A stretch of DNA of 23,460 nt from Chara braunii. Lineage: Eukaryota > Streptophyta > Charophyceae > Charales > Characeae. The position numbers were made by a program, and so were the translations under genes. How positions within the stretch are numbered: the first letter of the stretch is position 1; every line of letters begins with the position of its first letter. Positions 1-8,309 of this stretch are shown here, piece by piece. The notes beneath the pieces are model-generated. The model searched no databases. It saw only the letters and a list, made by a program, of their open reading frames with translations, and had not been told where the DNA came from. The DNA is taken from positions 1,227,569-1,251,028 of the forward strand of contig BFEA01000119.1 of NCBI GenBank assembly GCA_003427395.1, written 5' to 3'.

Positions 1-149
1 GTTGTCTTCCTTGCAGGTATGCGGCACCTTTTTCAGCAGCAAAGCTATGGCGGACTTCCCTCTTCAACGGCGCTCCTCAACTATGGCGCCCTACGGCACG
101 CGTCTCTCTCCTACTGCAATGGCGATGGCGCATGGGATAGCGGGTACCA
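1..149 (-). mobile_element. Leader (5' UTR) end of a minus-strand LTR retrotransposon, cut by the window edge
   Basis: This stretch lies on the internal side of a primer-binding site and LTR, so it should be the untranslated leader of an element whose body runs left out of the window. It contains GCTATGGCGG and CTATGGCGCC; similar words recur in the LTR at 298-480 and again at 2844-2950. Open frames here lack recognisable domains and are treated as chance. The assignment rests only on position relative to the PBS. Confidence 0.5.
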
Positions 150-161
150 GCTCCGATACCA
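150..161 (-). promoter_or_regulatory. Primer-binding site (initiator tRNA-Met type)
   Basis: GCTCCGATACCA on the plus strand is TGGTATCGGAGC on the minus strand, complementary to the 3' end of plant initiator tRNA-Met, which primes minus-strand DNA synthesis in many plant LTR retrotransposons. One base separates it from the LTR terminus TGCAATCA at 163, which is the normal spacing. The same 12-mer occurs on the plus strand at 18969-18980. Confidence 0.8.
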
Positions 162-592
162 GTGCAATCAAACTCGCTTTTATTCACACTTCACATGCAT
201 GCAAACAGGTTGCGCAGCAAACTGGCGTCAAGCGCCCACTCAAAACTCAGAGATATAGCAACCAGGAACGCAGCTCGGATACAAGTTCACTTCAAATGGC
301 TATGGCGGCTCATCGCCTGTACAACTCTCTATTCGTCACTTACTCCACACTGCAGCTCGCACACAGGATCACCCTGGATATCCCACACGCAACACACTTT
401 GTACACTCACACACACCCGCACACATCTACAGCTATGGCGGCTATGGCCGCTGCTACCCTATCACTATGGCTAACTTCCTTCCCGCCCACTTCGTCTCCG
501 GGCTCACTGCAGACCACCTCGCACAAGTCGCTGTGGCAGCGCTTCCGCATGGCATACGCAGGAATGAACGAATGGCTGGTCGCTGCCTCTCA

Positions 593-599
593 ATTTATA
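593..599 (-). promoter_or_regulatory. TATA box of LTR copy 1
   Basis: TATAAAT on the minus strand, in the context AGAAGTATAAAT. The same context is kept in LTR copy 2 at 9636-9642 in LTR sense. Conservation in both copies and in the sense direction supports it as the core promoter. Confidence 0.55.
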
Positions 600-817
600 C
601 TTCTGTAGCTCGTTGGTCTAGCCCTTTCCCATGCCCGTGGTGCACACAGTCCCGTACGGTACTTGCTTGACTGGACTAGGACTGACTGGGACTGGGACTG
701 GTGACTCTGCACGGGTAGACTCCACCACTTGCCAACTTGCCTCTGTCTAAAACGGGAGTAACTTCAAAAGGCCAATACTAGGACCTTCCGGAAGGTTTAG
801 TCTTGGCCTTTCGGAGA

Positions 818-885
818 CTGTAGCAACTACGACCTTGACCTTTCAGGACTGTAGCAGCTACGACCTTGACCTTTCAGAAGTCTTG
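818..885 (-). repeat. About 31-bp direct repeats in the U3 part of LTR copy 1
   Basis: Two adjacent units share CTGTAGCARCTACGACCTTGA followed by CCTTTCAG, and each contains the near-palindrome GTAGCAGCTAC. The matching block in LTR copy 2 is at 9255-9348. Direct repeats upstream of the TATA box are typical of LTR enhancers; that role is inferred. Confidence 0.5.
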
Positions 886-1106
886 AAGCTACGTCTTCTA
901 GAACTCCTAAGACTTCTACCCGACAGATCTACAGATCGAATCCCCACAACCTATAGACCCTACGACACTCTACCAACCGTTACGAATACACAGGTCACGG
1001 GTTCAACTCCTGGGTCGACTCAGATACTGTACACAGGTAAGGTGAGAACTAGGGATCGAGCCCTGGGATCTGCATTCGCTACTGCTAACAGGTGAAAACC
1101 GTTTCA

Positions 1107-2395
1107 AAAGAATACCTTCTCTCTCCCTTCACTCTCTTTCCGCTTTCTGCGCACGCGTCTCAAAACTGGACATAGATAGTTCAGACAAAAAAAAAAACAA
1201 ATAAATCACAAAGAGCGGAAGGTAGAACTCCTAGCCGGAGCGGCAATTCATTTGGACTTAGAGAATGGCATTCACACAGCAGAATAAAAAAAATAAATAC
1301 AAACAAATGAAAGAGAGGACTGCCTTAACGAACGGGCCCAAATAAATTAGCTGGAGATCCCCTCGTGTCTAACCTGACAAGGAACATGTACCACAAATAA
1401 GTCAGCCGAAGAAAACTAACTGGAGAAATGGAGATTTCGAGGGGTGCAGACGGTCGCCGAGCCAGATGCGGGGCAGTGTGCGAGAACATGCAGTAAGCCC
1501 AGTCAAGATCCCCTTGAAAGAAATGTCCTTACTAGCCGTGTTCCCCAAATTCAGCACAGCAAAGAGATGCATTGACGGCAACAGATTTGGAACCTAAAGG
1601 TCCTGTCCCATCGGGCCTGGTCCCACTGAGTCCCAAAGGGCCCCAAGTAGGTCGTGGACCAGGACTAATGAGAGAGATGTACCAAGTCAGTCCCAAACTG
1701 CCTCTACCGTACTGAAAAGGAAAAGACATCTTTCAGCAAGAACCTGCTCCTACAGCCGTTCAGAATGAAAGGACAGTGCATTGTAGAAAGATATGTCATT
1801 GAGAACAAGATACATCATCCATCCATCCATCAGGTGAGAAAGCAATCCACATGCTCACACACACAACCAAGACCGCAGAGAAGGGGAAGAGGGCCAGCAC
1901 ACCCCAACAGGCCATGAAGCACCAAGCAACCACCCATGGGCATACCCAAGTCACACGACACTTACCTGTGAGGCCCAGCCTCCAAAGATGGATAACGACT
2001 CACCCCCCTCTCTCATAGGTCCTCCTGACCCCCAGCTACCACTACACAATGTCCTAGCATGACTAAGAGGGCCTCCCTACACCCATGTTACAACGCCGGA
2101 TCCTCCGTCGATGTTGAAGACCGAAGTAGCAACTTGCAGCTCTTCGATGCAGATATGGCAGCCTCCAATCAAGTCTCCCTCTTGAGGGGAAACCCAAAAG
2201 TCACTCAATGTCTTTTTGAAGTCCAGATTCCAGGTGCGAGTACCTCTCACTCTCTACTCCCTCTCGCTTACTCCAATCAGCCTCCTTTGTGTCTCGCCAC
2301 CCCATTCCATTACTCAAGCAACCTGGTCAGGTCTGATGTCGACCCTCCATGACCTAACCAGGTGGGGGCAGCATCCACATACCTCACTGCCCCTC
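1107..2395. other. Unassigned interval, no gene recognised
   Basis: About 1.3 kb between LTR copy 1 and the telomere-like fold-back. It holds an A-rich run near 1188-1200, a short CATC repeat at 1816-1831 and a CA-rich patch near 1855-1866. Open frames here (for example 1532-1729 minus and 2059-2352 plus) have no recognisable domain. Since it lies on the internal side of the PBS at 2496, part of it may be leader of that minus-strand element. Confidence 0.5.
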
Positions 2396-2397
2396 TT

Positions 2398-2464
2398 AAC
2401 CCTAACCTCCAACCCTAATCCGAGATTAGGTTAGCCCTAACCTAATTCGGAATTAGGGTTAGGG
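2398..2464. repeat. Telomere-like inverted repeat (CCCTAA / TTAGGG)
   Basis: AACCCTAACC at 2398-2407 faces TTAGGGTTAGGG at 2453-2464, so the segment can fold back on itself. Inside are the near-perfect palindrome CCTAATTCGGAATTAGG and a second stem from CCTAATCCGAGATTAGG. The motifs resemble telomere repeats but only two perfect TTAGGG units stand together, so this is not a telomere tract. It lies about 30 bp from a PBS, within the presumed leader of a retroelement. Confidence 0.6.
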
Positions 2465-2495
2465 TGACTAACACCTCCCACCAGCAAGTAAGTCC

Positions 2496-2507
2496 GCTCT
2501 GATACCA
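2496..2507 (-). promoter_or_regulatory. Primer-binding site (initiator tRNA-Met type)
   Basis: GCTCTGATACCA on the plus strand is TGGTATCAGAGC on the minus strand. Two bases (AT) separate it from TGTTAAGATCC at 2510, which fits an LTR terminus. The element therefore reads on the minus strand, with its 5' LTR to the right and leader to the left. Confidence 0.8.
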
Positions 2508-2540
2508 ATTGTTAAGATCCTCGTCCTTCCAAAGCGCAAA

Positions 2541-2574
2541 TTCACAATGAAAGACAATGTCACCCAATTGTGAA
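2541..2574. repeat. Short inverted repeat near the LTR terminus
   Basis: TTCACAAT at 2541-2548 pairs with ATTGTGAA at 2567-2574 around an 18-base loop. It sits 31 bp inside the LTR end, in the U5 part of the minus-strand element. Confidence 0.5.
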
Positions 2575-2608
2575 AGAAAGGAAAGCACTTGCAAAGAGAT
2601 AGAGACCA

Positions 2609-2640
2609 AAGAAGAAGAAGAAGAGGAAGAAGAAGAAGAT
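2609..2640. repeat. GAA-type microsatellite
   Basis: Run of GAA/AAG units with one GAG-GAA interruption. The glutamate/serine-rich frames over it arise from the repeat. Confidence 0.9.
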
Positions 2641-2714
2641 GTACACCAGCAAGACCAATGACAAATCCCCCTTCTCTCTCCGCCTTCCTCCTCCTCCAAT
2701 CTTATTCTTCGTCC

Positions 2715-2733
2715 AATAATAATAATAATAACA
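2715..2733. repeat. AAT microsatellite
   Basis: About six AAT units. The polyasparagine frame over it is a repeat artefact. Confidence 0.85.
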
Positions 2734-2870
2734 ATGAGTGGATGAACCAGAATCAACATCCGAAGTTCCCTCTTACTGCTGACACAACAACAGGTCCACC
2801 ATAGCCATGGCTTCCCCCTTCTTCCTCCTCTCACATGCCTAGGCTATGGCGGACTACTACGGGCTCTGCC

Positions 2871-2951
2871 CTCCTGTGCAAAGGACAACACAAGCAGCTA
2901 TGGCGCTGCACTCCTGTCCAAAGGACAACGCAAAGCAGCTATGCCCCTGCT
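2871..2951. repeat. Tandem duplication of about 40 bp
   Basis: Two adjacent units begin CTCCTGTGCAAAGGACAAC and CTCCTGTCCAAAGGACAAC, at 2871 and 2911, and both end in AGCAGCTATG. They differ at only a few positions, so the duplication is recent relative to the other repeats here. Confidence 0.75.
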
Positions 2952-2959
2952 CGCTAAGC

Positions 2960-4073
2960 CGCCATGCCTGACTCTGCCTCGAGCTTCCTCGGTGATGGCA
3001 CTACCCCAACTGGGGCCTTCCAGATGCAACGCCTAACAAGGTGATGAAGATGGTGTCCACCATAGCCAGGTAGGTACCTCACCACTCTCCTCCTTTGCCC
3101 CCTTCTTCCTCCTCCTCAGGCTGGGCTGCTCGCCATAGACAGGCTGAGCGCCCAGTTGCTCTTCTCCTCCAGGCAGCGCTCCCCAAGTCCAGCACTTGGC
3201 TCCAGCAGCATGTCGCCAATCCTTGCACACTGCAAATGAGGAGGAGCTGCTTGCTCCTCCCGAAGATGTAATGGCCTACTGGCCTCTTGGGCGGTGACTT
3301 CCTAGGCCGAGCGGGCTCCCAGCAACCAGTACCTCCTCCCTTTCCGAGGGAAACATCATTGCAGGCTCGGATATCGTCCGGACAGGCCCTAGACTCAGGC
3401 TACTTGGACTGGTACTGGCCTACCTCTAACCTACTGCTACTGGGCCCTCTAAAAATGCCAACTTTTGTCTTCTTCTGCCCGGCCTCCAGTACCCGACAGT
3501 TCTACCACAACTTGAGTGGTACCGGCCTACCTGCTACTTGAGTGTTTTTCCCGCTGCTCTAAGTGTCGCGGGCCTACCGCCGCTACTTCAGTGTTTTCCC
3601 TGCTGCAACCCTCAAAATCACGGCCACAGGTAAGTACCGGCCCTGTGGGGCCTTCCAACCAACAAGTACCCTGGCGGGTCACACACACACTCAGGCCGAC
3701 AAGCACTCAGACAGGCACGCACACACACACAGACTTAGAAATCACAGCAGAATGCGGGAATAGCAGCAAGGCATTCATTCCAGCGGCAAATCCCAGAAAT
3801 CAGCAGTGTTCTCAGTCCGTGTTTTGGCGGGTCATTACAGCACTGTGTGATCTCCTGTGGCAATGTGTCGGCCATAGGAAACTGGAAGAGAATGAACAAC
3901 TTTCCTCATCCTTCTGCTATTCAGTACATTAGTTAGACATGCTATCGAGGTTCAAACCATGATTATGATCTGGACATGTGGATGGCGATGCAGACAGGTC
4001 AGGTCTGGATGTCCAATAGTATACCTGAAAGGGGCCCAAAGTGTGAAGAGTCATAGAGGAGGACCTGTTGTGG
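2960..4073. other. Unassigned interval with diverged GGCCTACC repeats
   Basis: No gene recognised. Between about 3410 and 3620 a diverged repeat recurs, with landmarks GTACTGGCCTACC, GTACCGGCCTACC, GCGGGCCTACC and CTACTTGAGTGTTTT / CTACTTCAGTGTTTT. A CA-rich patch lies at 3680-3734. Open frames cover the interval on both strands but share no domain with known families. Confidence 0.45.
3680..3734. repeat. CA-rich microsatellite (two tracts)
   Basis: ACACACACAC tracts at about 3680-3690 and 3718-3731 are separated by a degenerate CA/CAGG segment. Confidence 0.8.

Positions 4074-4119
<46 letters not shown>
4074..4119. repeat. (CT)n microsatellite, about 23 units
   Basis: Uninterrupted CT run of 46 bases. 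Overlapping SLSLSL or RERERE frames on the two strands are artefacts of this repeat. Confidence 0.97.
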
Positions 4120-4122
<3 letters not shown>

Positions 4123-4867
4123 GCCACGTGACGGCCAGGTTCAAAAATGCCTGTGTGCTCACAATGCCCATTGCTACTCAAATGCTATGGTTCCCAAAGT
4201 TTGTCGGACCAACATCTCTGCTCGTGCCCAACAGGGGACACCCAAAACCAGTGGGCGACCTGTTCCGTCGAAGGGCCCTACCAGACGGGCAGAACCCACA
4301 TCAGAGTCCGATCTTAAAAAATGGTTATCAGGCGCAGATCCTGGGACTGTGAACCAACCAGATTTCATTATTCGTCCACCACCGATTCCAACAGTGGTGT
4401 AGACCCATGTATCAACTTGGATTGACATATCCACCTCCGGATGTGCAATGGATGCCATCTGAATGTACCATCACAAAGCCATCTTTTCTTCACACAAAAG
4501 GAAAGGAAAGCCTGAGCATCTGAAAGTCTCTGTTCCATTCAGACAAATACTACTCGAGAACAAACAGCTAAAAGCAGCAAAAAAGCTCTGAAAATTTGAC
4601 AGGATCATCAGGATGTGTTTTGTTTCAGGCAAGGATGTTTCTCATGAAATAACGAAGTGTTGGTGCATCTGAAAGTTTGAAAACATCATAATGCATGTAC
4701 ATCCACACTAGGCTCCACAATTAGAGCCGAAGTAAGGACAGCAAACGAACGAAGATCCATGAAGTTGCACGTATATAAACTTGCAAAAGCCTCCATTAGG
4801 CACAACTCGACAGCGCTGCCGTGCCTCACGGCCAGGACTCAGTACGCAGATTATTCCTGCAAAGTGT
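4120..4867. other. Unassigned interval, no gene recognised
   Basis: No protein domain or RNA gene seen. The word GCATCTGAAAGT occurs at about 4517 and 4663, and ATGAAGTTGCA at about 4758 matches the tandem unit found to the right of the hAT-like element (6421), hinting that the two flanks of that transposon are related sequence. Confidence 0.4.
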
Positions 4868-5010
4868 GAGCTCTTCTGCAAAGCCTTTACGTATGGCCCT
4901 GTTTTTCCAACCAGAAAGAAACAGGTCGCTATTGAGCTGATTTCAAACCAGAGAGGAACAGGTTGCTATTGAGCTCTTTTGCAGAGCCTTGCATATGCCC
5001 CTGTCCGAAC
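4868..5010. repeat. Nested tandem repeat (103-bp and 38-bp periods)
   Basis: GAGCTCTTCTGCAAAGCC at 4868 recurs as GAGCTCTTTTGCAGAGCC at 4971 (103-bp period). Within it, AACCAGAAAGAAACAGG at 4909 recurs as AACCAGAGAGGAACAGG at 4947 (38-bp period), each followed by a near-copy of TCGCTATTGAGCT. Confidence 0.7.
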
Positions 5011-5170
5011 TTGGTGGTTAGTTTTTCAAACTATTCCAAACAGTAAGGAACGGGGTCGCTTACACTTAACAACGCCCAGAGATTCCGTGAGTTTTGCTGA
5101 GCCAACAGGACCAGTCCCCTGTTCAGAGAATGAAATATTAGACCAACAATAGCAGACAGTAGCAGGAAGG

Positions 5171-5178
5171 CCCCTCCA
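5171..5178. repeat. Target-site duplication of the hAT-like element, left copy
   Basis: CCCCTCCA directly left of the terminal repeat, matched by CTCCTCCA at 6051-6058 directly right of the element, 7 of 8 bases identical. Eight-base duplications are the hallmark of the hAT superfamily. Confidence 0.7.
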
Positions 5179-5688
5179 CATGGTAACCGCAGACCCGGAC
5201 ACTGGACACTCCCGGACTGTCTTCCGGACCAGTGTCTGGACCGGGCCGGACTGTCCGGTGATCCGGACGTCAACGGACACCCAGACATCACCGGACCCGG
5301 ACAGTCCAGACCGGTGTCAGGGGGTACAAAATGTCCGGACCCAAAAAAAACAAACAAGAAACGGGAGAAGGGGGGTGGGGGGGGGCTGTTGGCAGGCACT
5401 TACCTGCTTTGCACTTTGTAGTTCAGGCAGCAGAGCACCTGTCTTGCAGCAAATCAACAAGCACATTCAACTAGCAGACATGCAGAGTTGCAAACAGTGC
5501 AAAGCAGGCACAAGACTAAAGAAACAGAGGGAAAAAAAAAGAAAGAAGTATGATTAACTTTGAATGATTAACTTTGAAGGTTGAACTTTGAATTAAGTAA
5601 TTTAAGTTCACAACTTCATATAACTTAAAAGTTAAACTCTGCATTCAATTCAGAAAGTCAGAGTCTTCAGACTGGCAGCACTGTCAGT

Positions 5689-5690
<2 letters not shown>

Positions 5691-5722
<32 letters not shown>
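5691..5722. repeat. (TC)n microsatellite inside the hAT-like element
   Basis: Uninterrupted TC run of 32 bases. Confidence 0.95.
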
Positions 5723-5724
<2 letters not shown>

Positions 5725-5887
5725 CAACGGGCAGCAGCGGCGGGTGGCACGTCAAAATGGCCCCTTTGAAATTGCTCGGGCTTGTGTGAAACCCGCCACC
5801 CCAAAAACCTGCAGTGTCTTGTGTCCGGACCTCTAGGCCCTGTCCGGTAGGGTGAAACGACACTGAAAAATCACCCCATTATTTTTC

Positions 5888-5929
5888 AAGGGGCGGCCAG
5901 GACCCGAAAAATGTCCTGGGCCGCTCCTT
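5888..5929. repeat. Strong hairpin inside the hAT-like element
   Basis: AAGGGGCGGCCAGGAC (5888-5903) pairs with GTCCTGGGCCGCTCCTT (5913-5929) with one mismatch and one bulge around a loop of about 9 bases (CCGAAAAAT). Confidence 0.75.
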
Positions 5930-6050
5930 TATTATTATTATTTTTTGCCCTAAGGGCCTCCATCCGGACATAAGGACCGGACACCAGACACTGGACACGT
6001 TGTTCCGGACTGTCTGGAACCCGGTCTGGACGTCCGGTCGGTTACCATGC

Positions 6051-6058
6051 TCCTCCAC
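6051..6058. repeat. Target-site duplication of the hAT-like element, right copy
   Basis: CTCCTCCA, matching CCCCTCCA at 5171-5178 with one difference. Confidence 0.7.
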
Positions 6059-6094
6059 CACTTGCTGTCCATTCATACAAGCAGCATACATTAG

Positions 6095-6444
6095 AGATAG
6101 CCATTGTGCAGACGAGCACCACATATAGCAATTACGTAAGCGAGCAGTATGAACAAGAGACGACCACAATATACACTTGCAGGTTATTTTGGCACACAGC
6201 ATAGCCACAATCACCGCAAGGGATGGAAATGTTTCGTCCACAGTACAGCCAATGCATAAAAGAGGAGGACGAAGAGTAGACGACCACAGCATGAAGATGC
6301 AAGTTTTTTCGACAGATGGTAGAGTCAAGGTATAACCACTATAGCTGTTAGGAATGGAAAGTCTAGTCCACAGTATAGCCTTCACATAAAAGAGCAGGAT
6401 GAACAGAAGATGACCACCACATGAAGTTGCAGGTTGGTTTGGCT
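6095..6444. repeat. Diverged tandem repeat, period 120-130 bp, about three units
   Basis: Landmarks recur in order: GACGACCACAA (6159), GACGACCACAGCATGAAG (6279), GATGACCACCACATGAAG (6409). Each is followed by an element like TTGCAGGTTNNTTTGGC (6177, 6297, 6427) and, between units, by GGATGGAAATGTTTCGTCCA / GGAATGGAAAGTCTAGTCCA (6230, 6351). The array starts just right of the hAT-like element. Confidence 0.7.
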
Positions 6445-6830
6445 TGTCCCAAGAAAGAAGAGGCGGGACCGGAGAACCCAGAAAAGCACATACCTTACCA
6501 CCCAGTGTCCGGGATAGCGATAGTTGGGTGCCAGCCCTGTGCAGGCTAATGCATGCTCAGAGCTTCAAACAATGGAGCAGGCATCGTCCTAAGCTCTGAA
6601 AGAGCCGCACGACCCAACCACCACCAAACAGCCCCCCATGCTAACCACTCTCACTGCTGCAAACAGAGAAAAGAACATCCACATCCCGTCCAGCTCACAC
6701 ACAAGTTGTCCTTTAATCAGCAATTCAACTCACAGCCCACAAACTTCATCACCTCCTCCCCACACCACCTCTACTGACCTCTCCCTGCTCCCACTTCCTC
6801 CACAACAGGAAAGCAGGCCATTTGGAATCC
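6445..6830. other. Unassigned interval
   Basis: Pyrimidine- and CA-rich sequence with no recognisable gene, RNA or terminal repeat. Open frames on the plus strand are rich in S, T, P and H with no domain. Confidence 0.4.
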
Positions 6831-6920
6831 CATCAAGCCAATCAAGCCCATAAAGCCCATCCAGACCATCAAGCCAGTCAAGCCAATCAAGTCAATCAAG
6901 CCAATCAAGCCAACCACGCC
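6831..6920. repeat. ATCAAGCCA minisatellite
   Basis: About nine tandem variants of a 9-10-bp unit ATCAAGCC(A/C). The minus-strand frame reading GLIGLIDLIGL arises from it. Confidence 0.85.
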
Positions 6921-7654
6921 ATGCAGAAGACCATCGCAAGGCATGACTCCCCACCCCAACAACAGCAACAACAAGAATGAAACGCACAAGCAACCCCCAA
7001 CAGAATCATACAACCAGCCACGCAATATGTCCAGACAAAACCAAAAGAGAAGCTCCCAAAGCCCCATCCTCACCAACAGGCACAGAAAAGACAGTGGCTC
7101 TCACAGAGCCCGGCAGCTGATTCTCCAAGCTGCAGCGTTGACGGATATGGCATCATCCAAAGCCATATCATCGATTCATCAAAGAAGTTTCTCGAATAGC
7201 AGCGCCCTTGATAACAAAAGATAAGCACAATGGATGCATAAGAAGACTTCAAATACTGTACCCAAATCCCCAAGAACAACAGGAACCACATCCATACATC
7301 CCTGAACCGCCACTTGTGCAGAATCCCCTTCCCCTTCCCCCCCCCCAAAAAAAATAACCCAGTCCATAAGCCACCATCACATGACAGCAGACATACCACA
7401 CGAGTCAAATCTCCCGATTCCCAGCAACCAGAGAACAGCCACTTGTGCGATCTCGCCCAACGATCCTTGGAGCACCCCATACCTTCTTATCTTTCTTGGT
7501 GTCTGCACAGGGCCCCAAAAGCATGGCAGAAAAGAGAGAAAGCCCATGGGAGAGGGGATGGAACACAGACAAGCAATGCAGAGACACAAGCCGACACATC
7601 CACGAATGGCAGATAGCCCTTCAGCATTGGTGGGTTGCAAGCCTACACAACCTT
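6921..7654. other. Unassigned interval
   Basis: No gene recognised. It holds a C/A homopolymer patch (7327-7356) and a pair of related words GCCACTTGTGCAGA / GCCACTTGTGCGAT (about 7309 and 7438). Overlapping frames on both strands carry no domain. Confidence 0.4.
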
Positions 7655-7707
7655 TTGTTGTTGTTGTTGTTGTTGTTGTTGCTGTTGTTGCTGTTGTTGT
7701 TGTTGTT
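7655..7707. repeat. (TTG)n microsatellite
   Basis: Long TTG run with two CTG interruptions, ending about 20 bp before the U2-like sequence. Polyleucine, polyvaline and polythreonine frames are artefacts. Confidence 0.95.
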
Positions 7708-7728
7708 ATCCCAATGAACCAAGGAGAC

Positions 7729-7773
7729 ATACCTTCTCAGCCTTTTGGCTAAGATCAAGTGTAGCCTATGTGG
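7729..7773 (+). pseudogene. U2 snRNA pseudogene (5' end, internally deleted)
   Basis: ATACCTTCTCAGCC followed by TTTTGGCTAAGATCAAGTG matches the conserved 5' end and stem-loop I region of U2 snRNA. After GTGTAG the sequence jumps to CCTATGTGG, resembling the ATATGTGG that lies about 30 nt further on in plant U2. The jump removes the rest of the GUAGUA branch-point recognition sequence and the start of the Sm-side structure. The 3' domain is absent. There is no plant snRNA upstream element, since a (TTG)n tract stands immediately upstream. It is read as a dead retroposed or rearranged fragment. The comparison is from memory of the U2 sequence. Confidence 0.8.
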
Positions 7774-8097
7774 ATTTGATTTCACTTTGTTGATCTATTT
7801 ACAGTACTCCAAAACTATTTAATTAATTAATCATTAATTATGCAATGAACCCAGTTTGCTAGGTACTCAGAAGTCGTCAATCAACAGTGGTTTCAATATC
7901 TGTCTGAAAGTTTCCAGATCGTGAAGCGATATCTCAAGCAGTAACTCATTATCCAAAAAGAGAAGAGTGTGGAGGCAGAAAAGACAAAGGAGAGGAAGAG
8001 AGAATACACAGAATCCTTCAGATCCCTCTCCTTCTCCGGGCTTCTTTCCTCACTACATCATCAATGATAATAAGAATAATCCTGGTCACATACAATA
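7774..8097. other. Unassigned AT-rich interval
   Basis: Contains an ATTAATTAATCATTAATTA stretch (7822-7841), purine-rich and then pyrimidine-rich blocks, and no gene. The purine/pyrimidine blocks at 7965-8060 resemble those just inside the LTR end at 2575-2735, but the similarity is compositional. Confidence 0.35.
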
Positions 8098-8111
8098 GTG
8101 CCACGTGGCAC
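8098..8111. promoter_or_regulatory. 14-bp palindrome centred on a G-box
   Basis: GTGCCACGTGGCAC is a perfect palindrome with the CACGTG core bound by plant bZIP and bHLH factors. Binding is inferred. Confidence 0.5.
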
Positions 8112-8154
8112 TTAATCTCATGAAGAGTTTGAAGACACAGCAGATTTCCAGTGA

Positions 8155-8162
8155 TGACGTCA
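8155..8162. promoter_or_regulatory. TGACGTCA palindrome (C-box/CRE type)
   Basis: Perfect 8-bp bZIP-type site 44 bp from the G-box palindrome and upstream of the ACGT-rich minisatellite. Function is inferred. Confidence 0.45.
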
Positions 8163-8309
8163 GCCACCGGTGAGTACCCGATTCTCTACATCCACAGATC
8201 CCGATCTTCCTCTTCCTCGCCACCAGTCACCTCATGTAGCCACCGTGGACAATGCCACGTCAGCAACCAAGACAGGTGGCATACGCCACATCAACAATGT
8301 ACACCAATA

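Larger units (their letters stand above)
163..1106 (-). mobile_element. LTR of a minus-strand retrotransposon (copy 1, 944 bp)
   Basis: In element sense (minus strand) it begins TGAAACGGTTTTC at 1106 and ends TGATTGCA-like at 163, giving TG...CA termini. It is followed by a PBS. A second, clearly related copy lies in opposite orientation at 9053-10067, and alignment by eye runs over nearly the whole length. Shared landmarks are a TATA box, about 31-bp direct repeats around GTAGCAGCTACGACCTTGAC (near 818-880) and the GACCTTCCGGAAGG palindrome. Because the PBS lies on its left, this is the 5' LTR of an element whose coding part is outside the window. Confidence 0.75.
2510..5071 (-). mobile_element. 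Putative long LTR of a minus-strand element (inner end clear, outer end tentative)
   Basis: The inner end at 2510 (TGTTAAG, next to the PBS) is well supported. I looked for an outer end carrying the reverse complement CTTAACA followed by no LTR-like sequence. The only candidate I noticed is CTTAACA at 5065-5071, giving a 2562-bp LTR. A 7-base match over this distance could be chance, and no second copy is present to confirm it. No coding domain was recognised inside, as expected for an LTR. Simple and tandem repeats within it are listed separately. Confidence 0.3.
5179..6050. mobile_element. Non-autonomous hAT-like DNA transposon, 872 bp
   Basis: Terminal repeats are CATGGTAACCG (5179-5189) and CGGTTACCATG (6040-6050), 11 bp and perfectly inverted. 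The flanking 8-bp direct repeats differ by one base. Both subterminal regions are crowded with CCGGAC/GTCCGG words, at 5193-5340 on the left and 5820-6040 on the right, in both orientations. Subterminal motif clusters in hAT elements bind transposase; that role here is inferred. The interior carries a (TC)n tract, an AT-rich fold-back and a long stem at 5888-5929, but no transposase domain, so movement would need an enzyme supplied elsewhere. The first bases (CATGG) are close to the hAT YARNG consensus but differ at position 3. A generic fold-back element with a chance duplication is the alternative. Confidence 0.75.

Noticed and set aside
2-670. 222-codon plus-strand open frame
   Set aside because: It runs from the retroelement leader through the PBS into the antisense of an LTR, has no domain, and the matching part of LTR copy 2 opens in different frames.
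1030-1095. tRNA- or SINE-like B box around GGGATCGAGCCC
   Set aside because: The match to the B-box consensus is partial, no A box lies at the right distance, and the site is inside an LTR.
2398-2464. True interstitial telomere tract
   Set aside because: Only two perfect tandem TTAGGG units occur; the remainder is palindromic variation.
5879-6385. 168-codon minus-strand open frame
   Set aside because: It crosses the right terminal repeat of the hAT-like element into tandem repeats and shows no transposase motif.
7377-7752. Polythreonine, polyvaline or polyleucine proteins
   Set aside because: These are translations of the (TTG)n microsatellite.
7729-7773. Functional U2 gene
   Set aside because: The branch-point recognition region and the 3' domains are missing and there is no snRNA promoter upstream.
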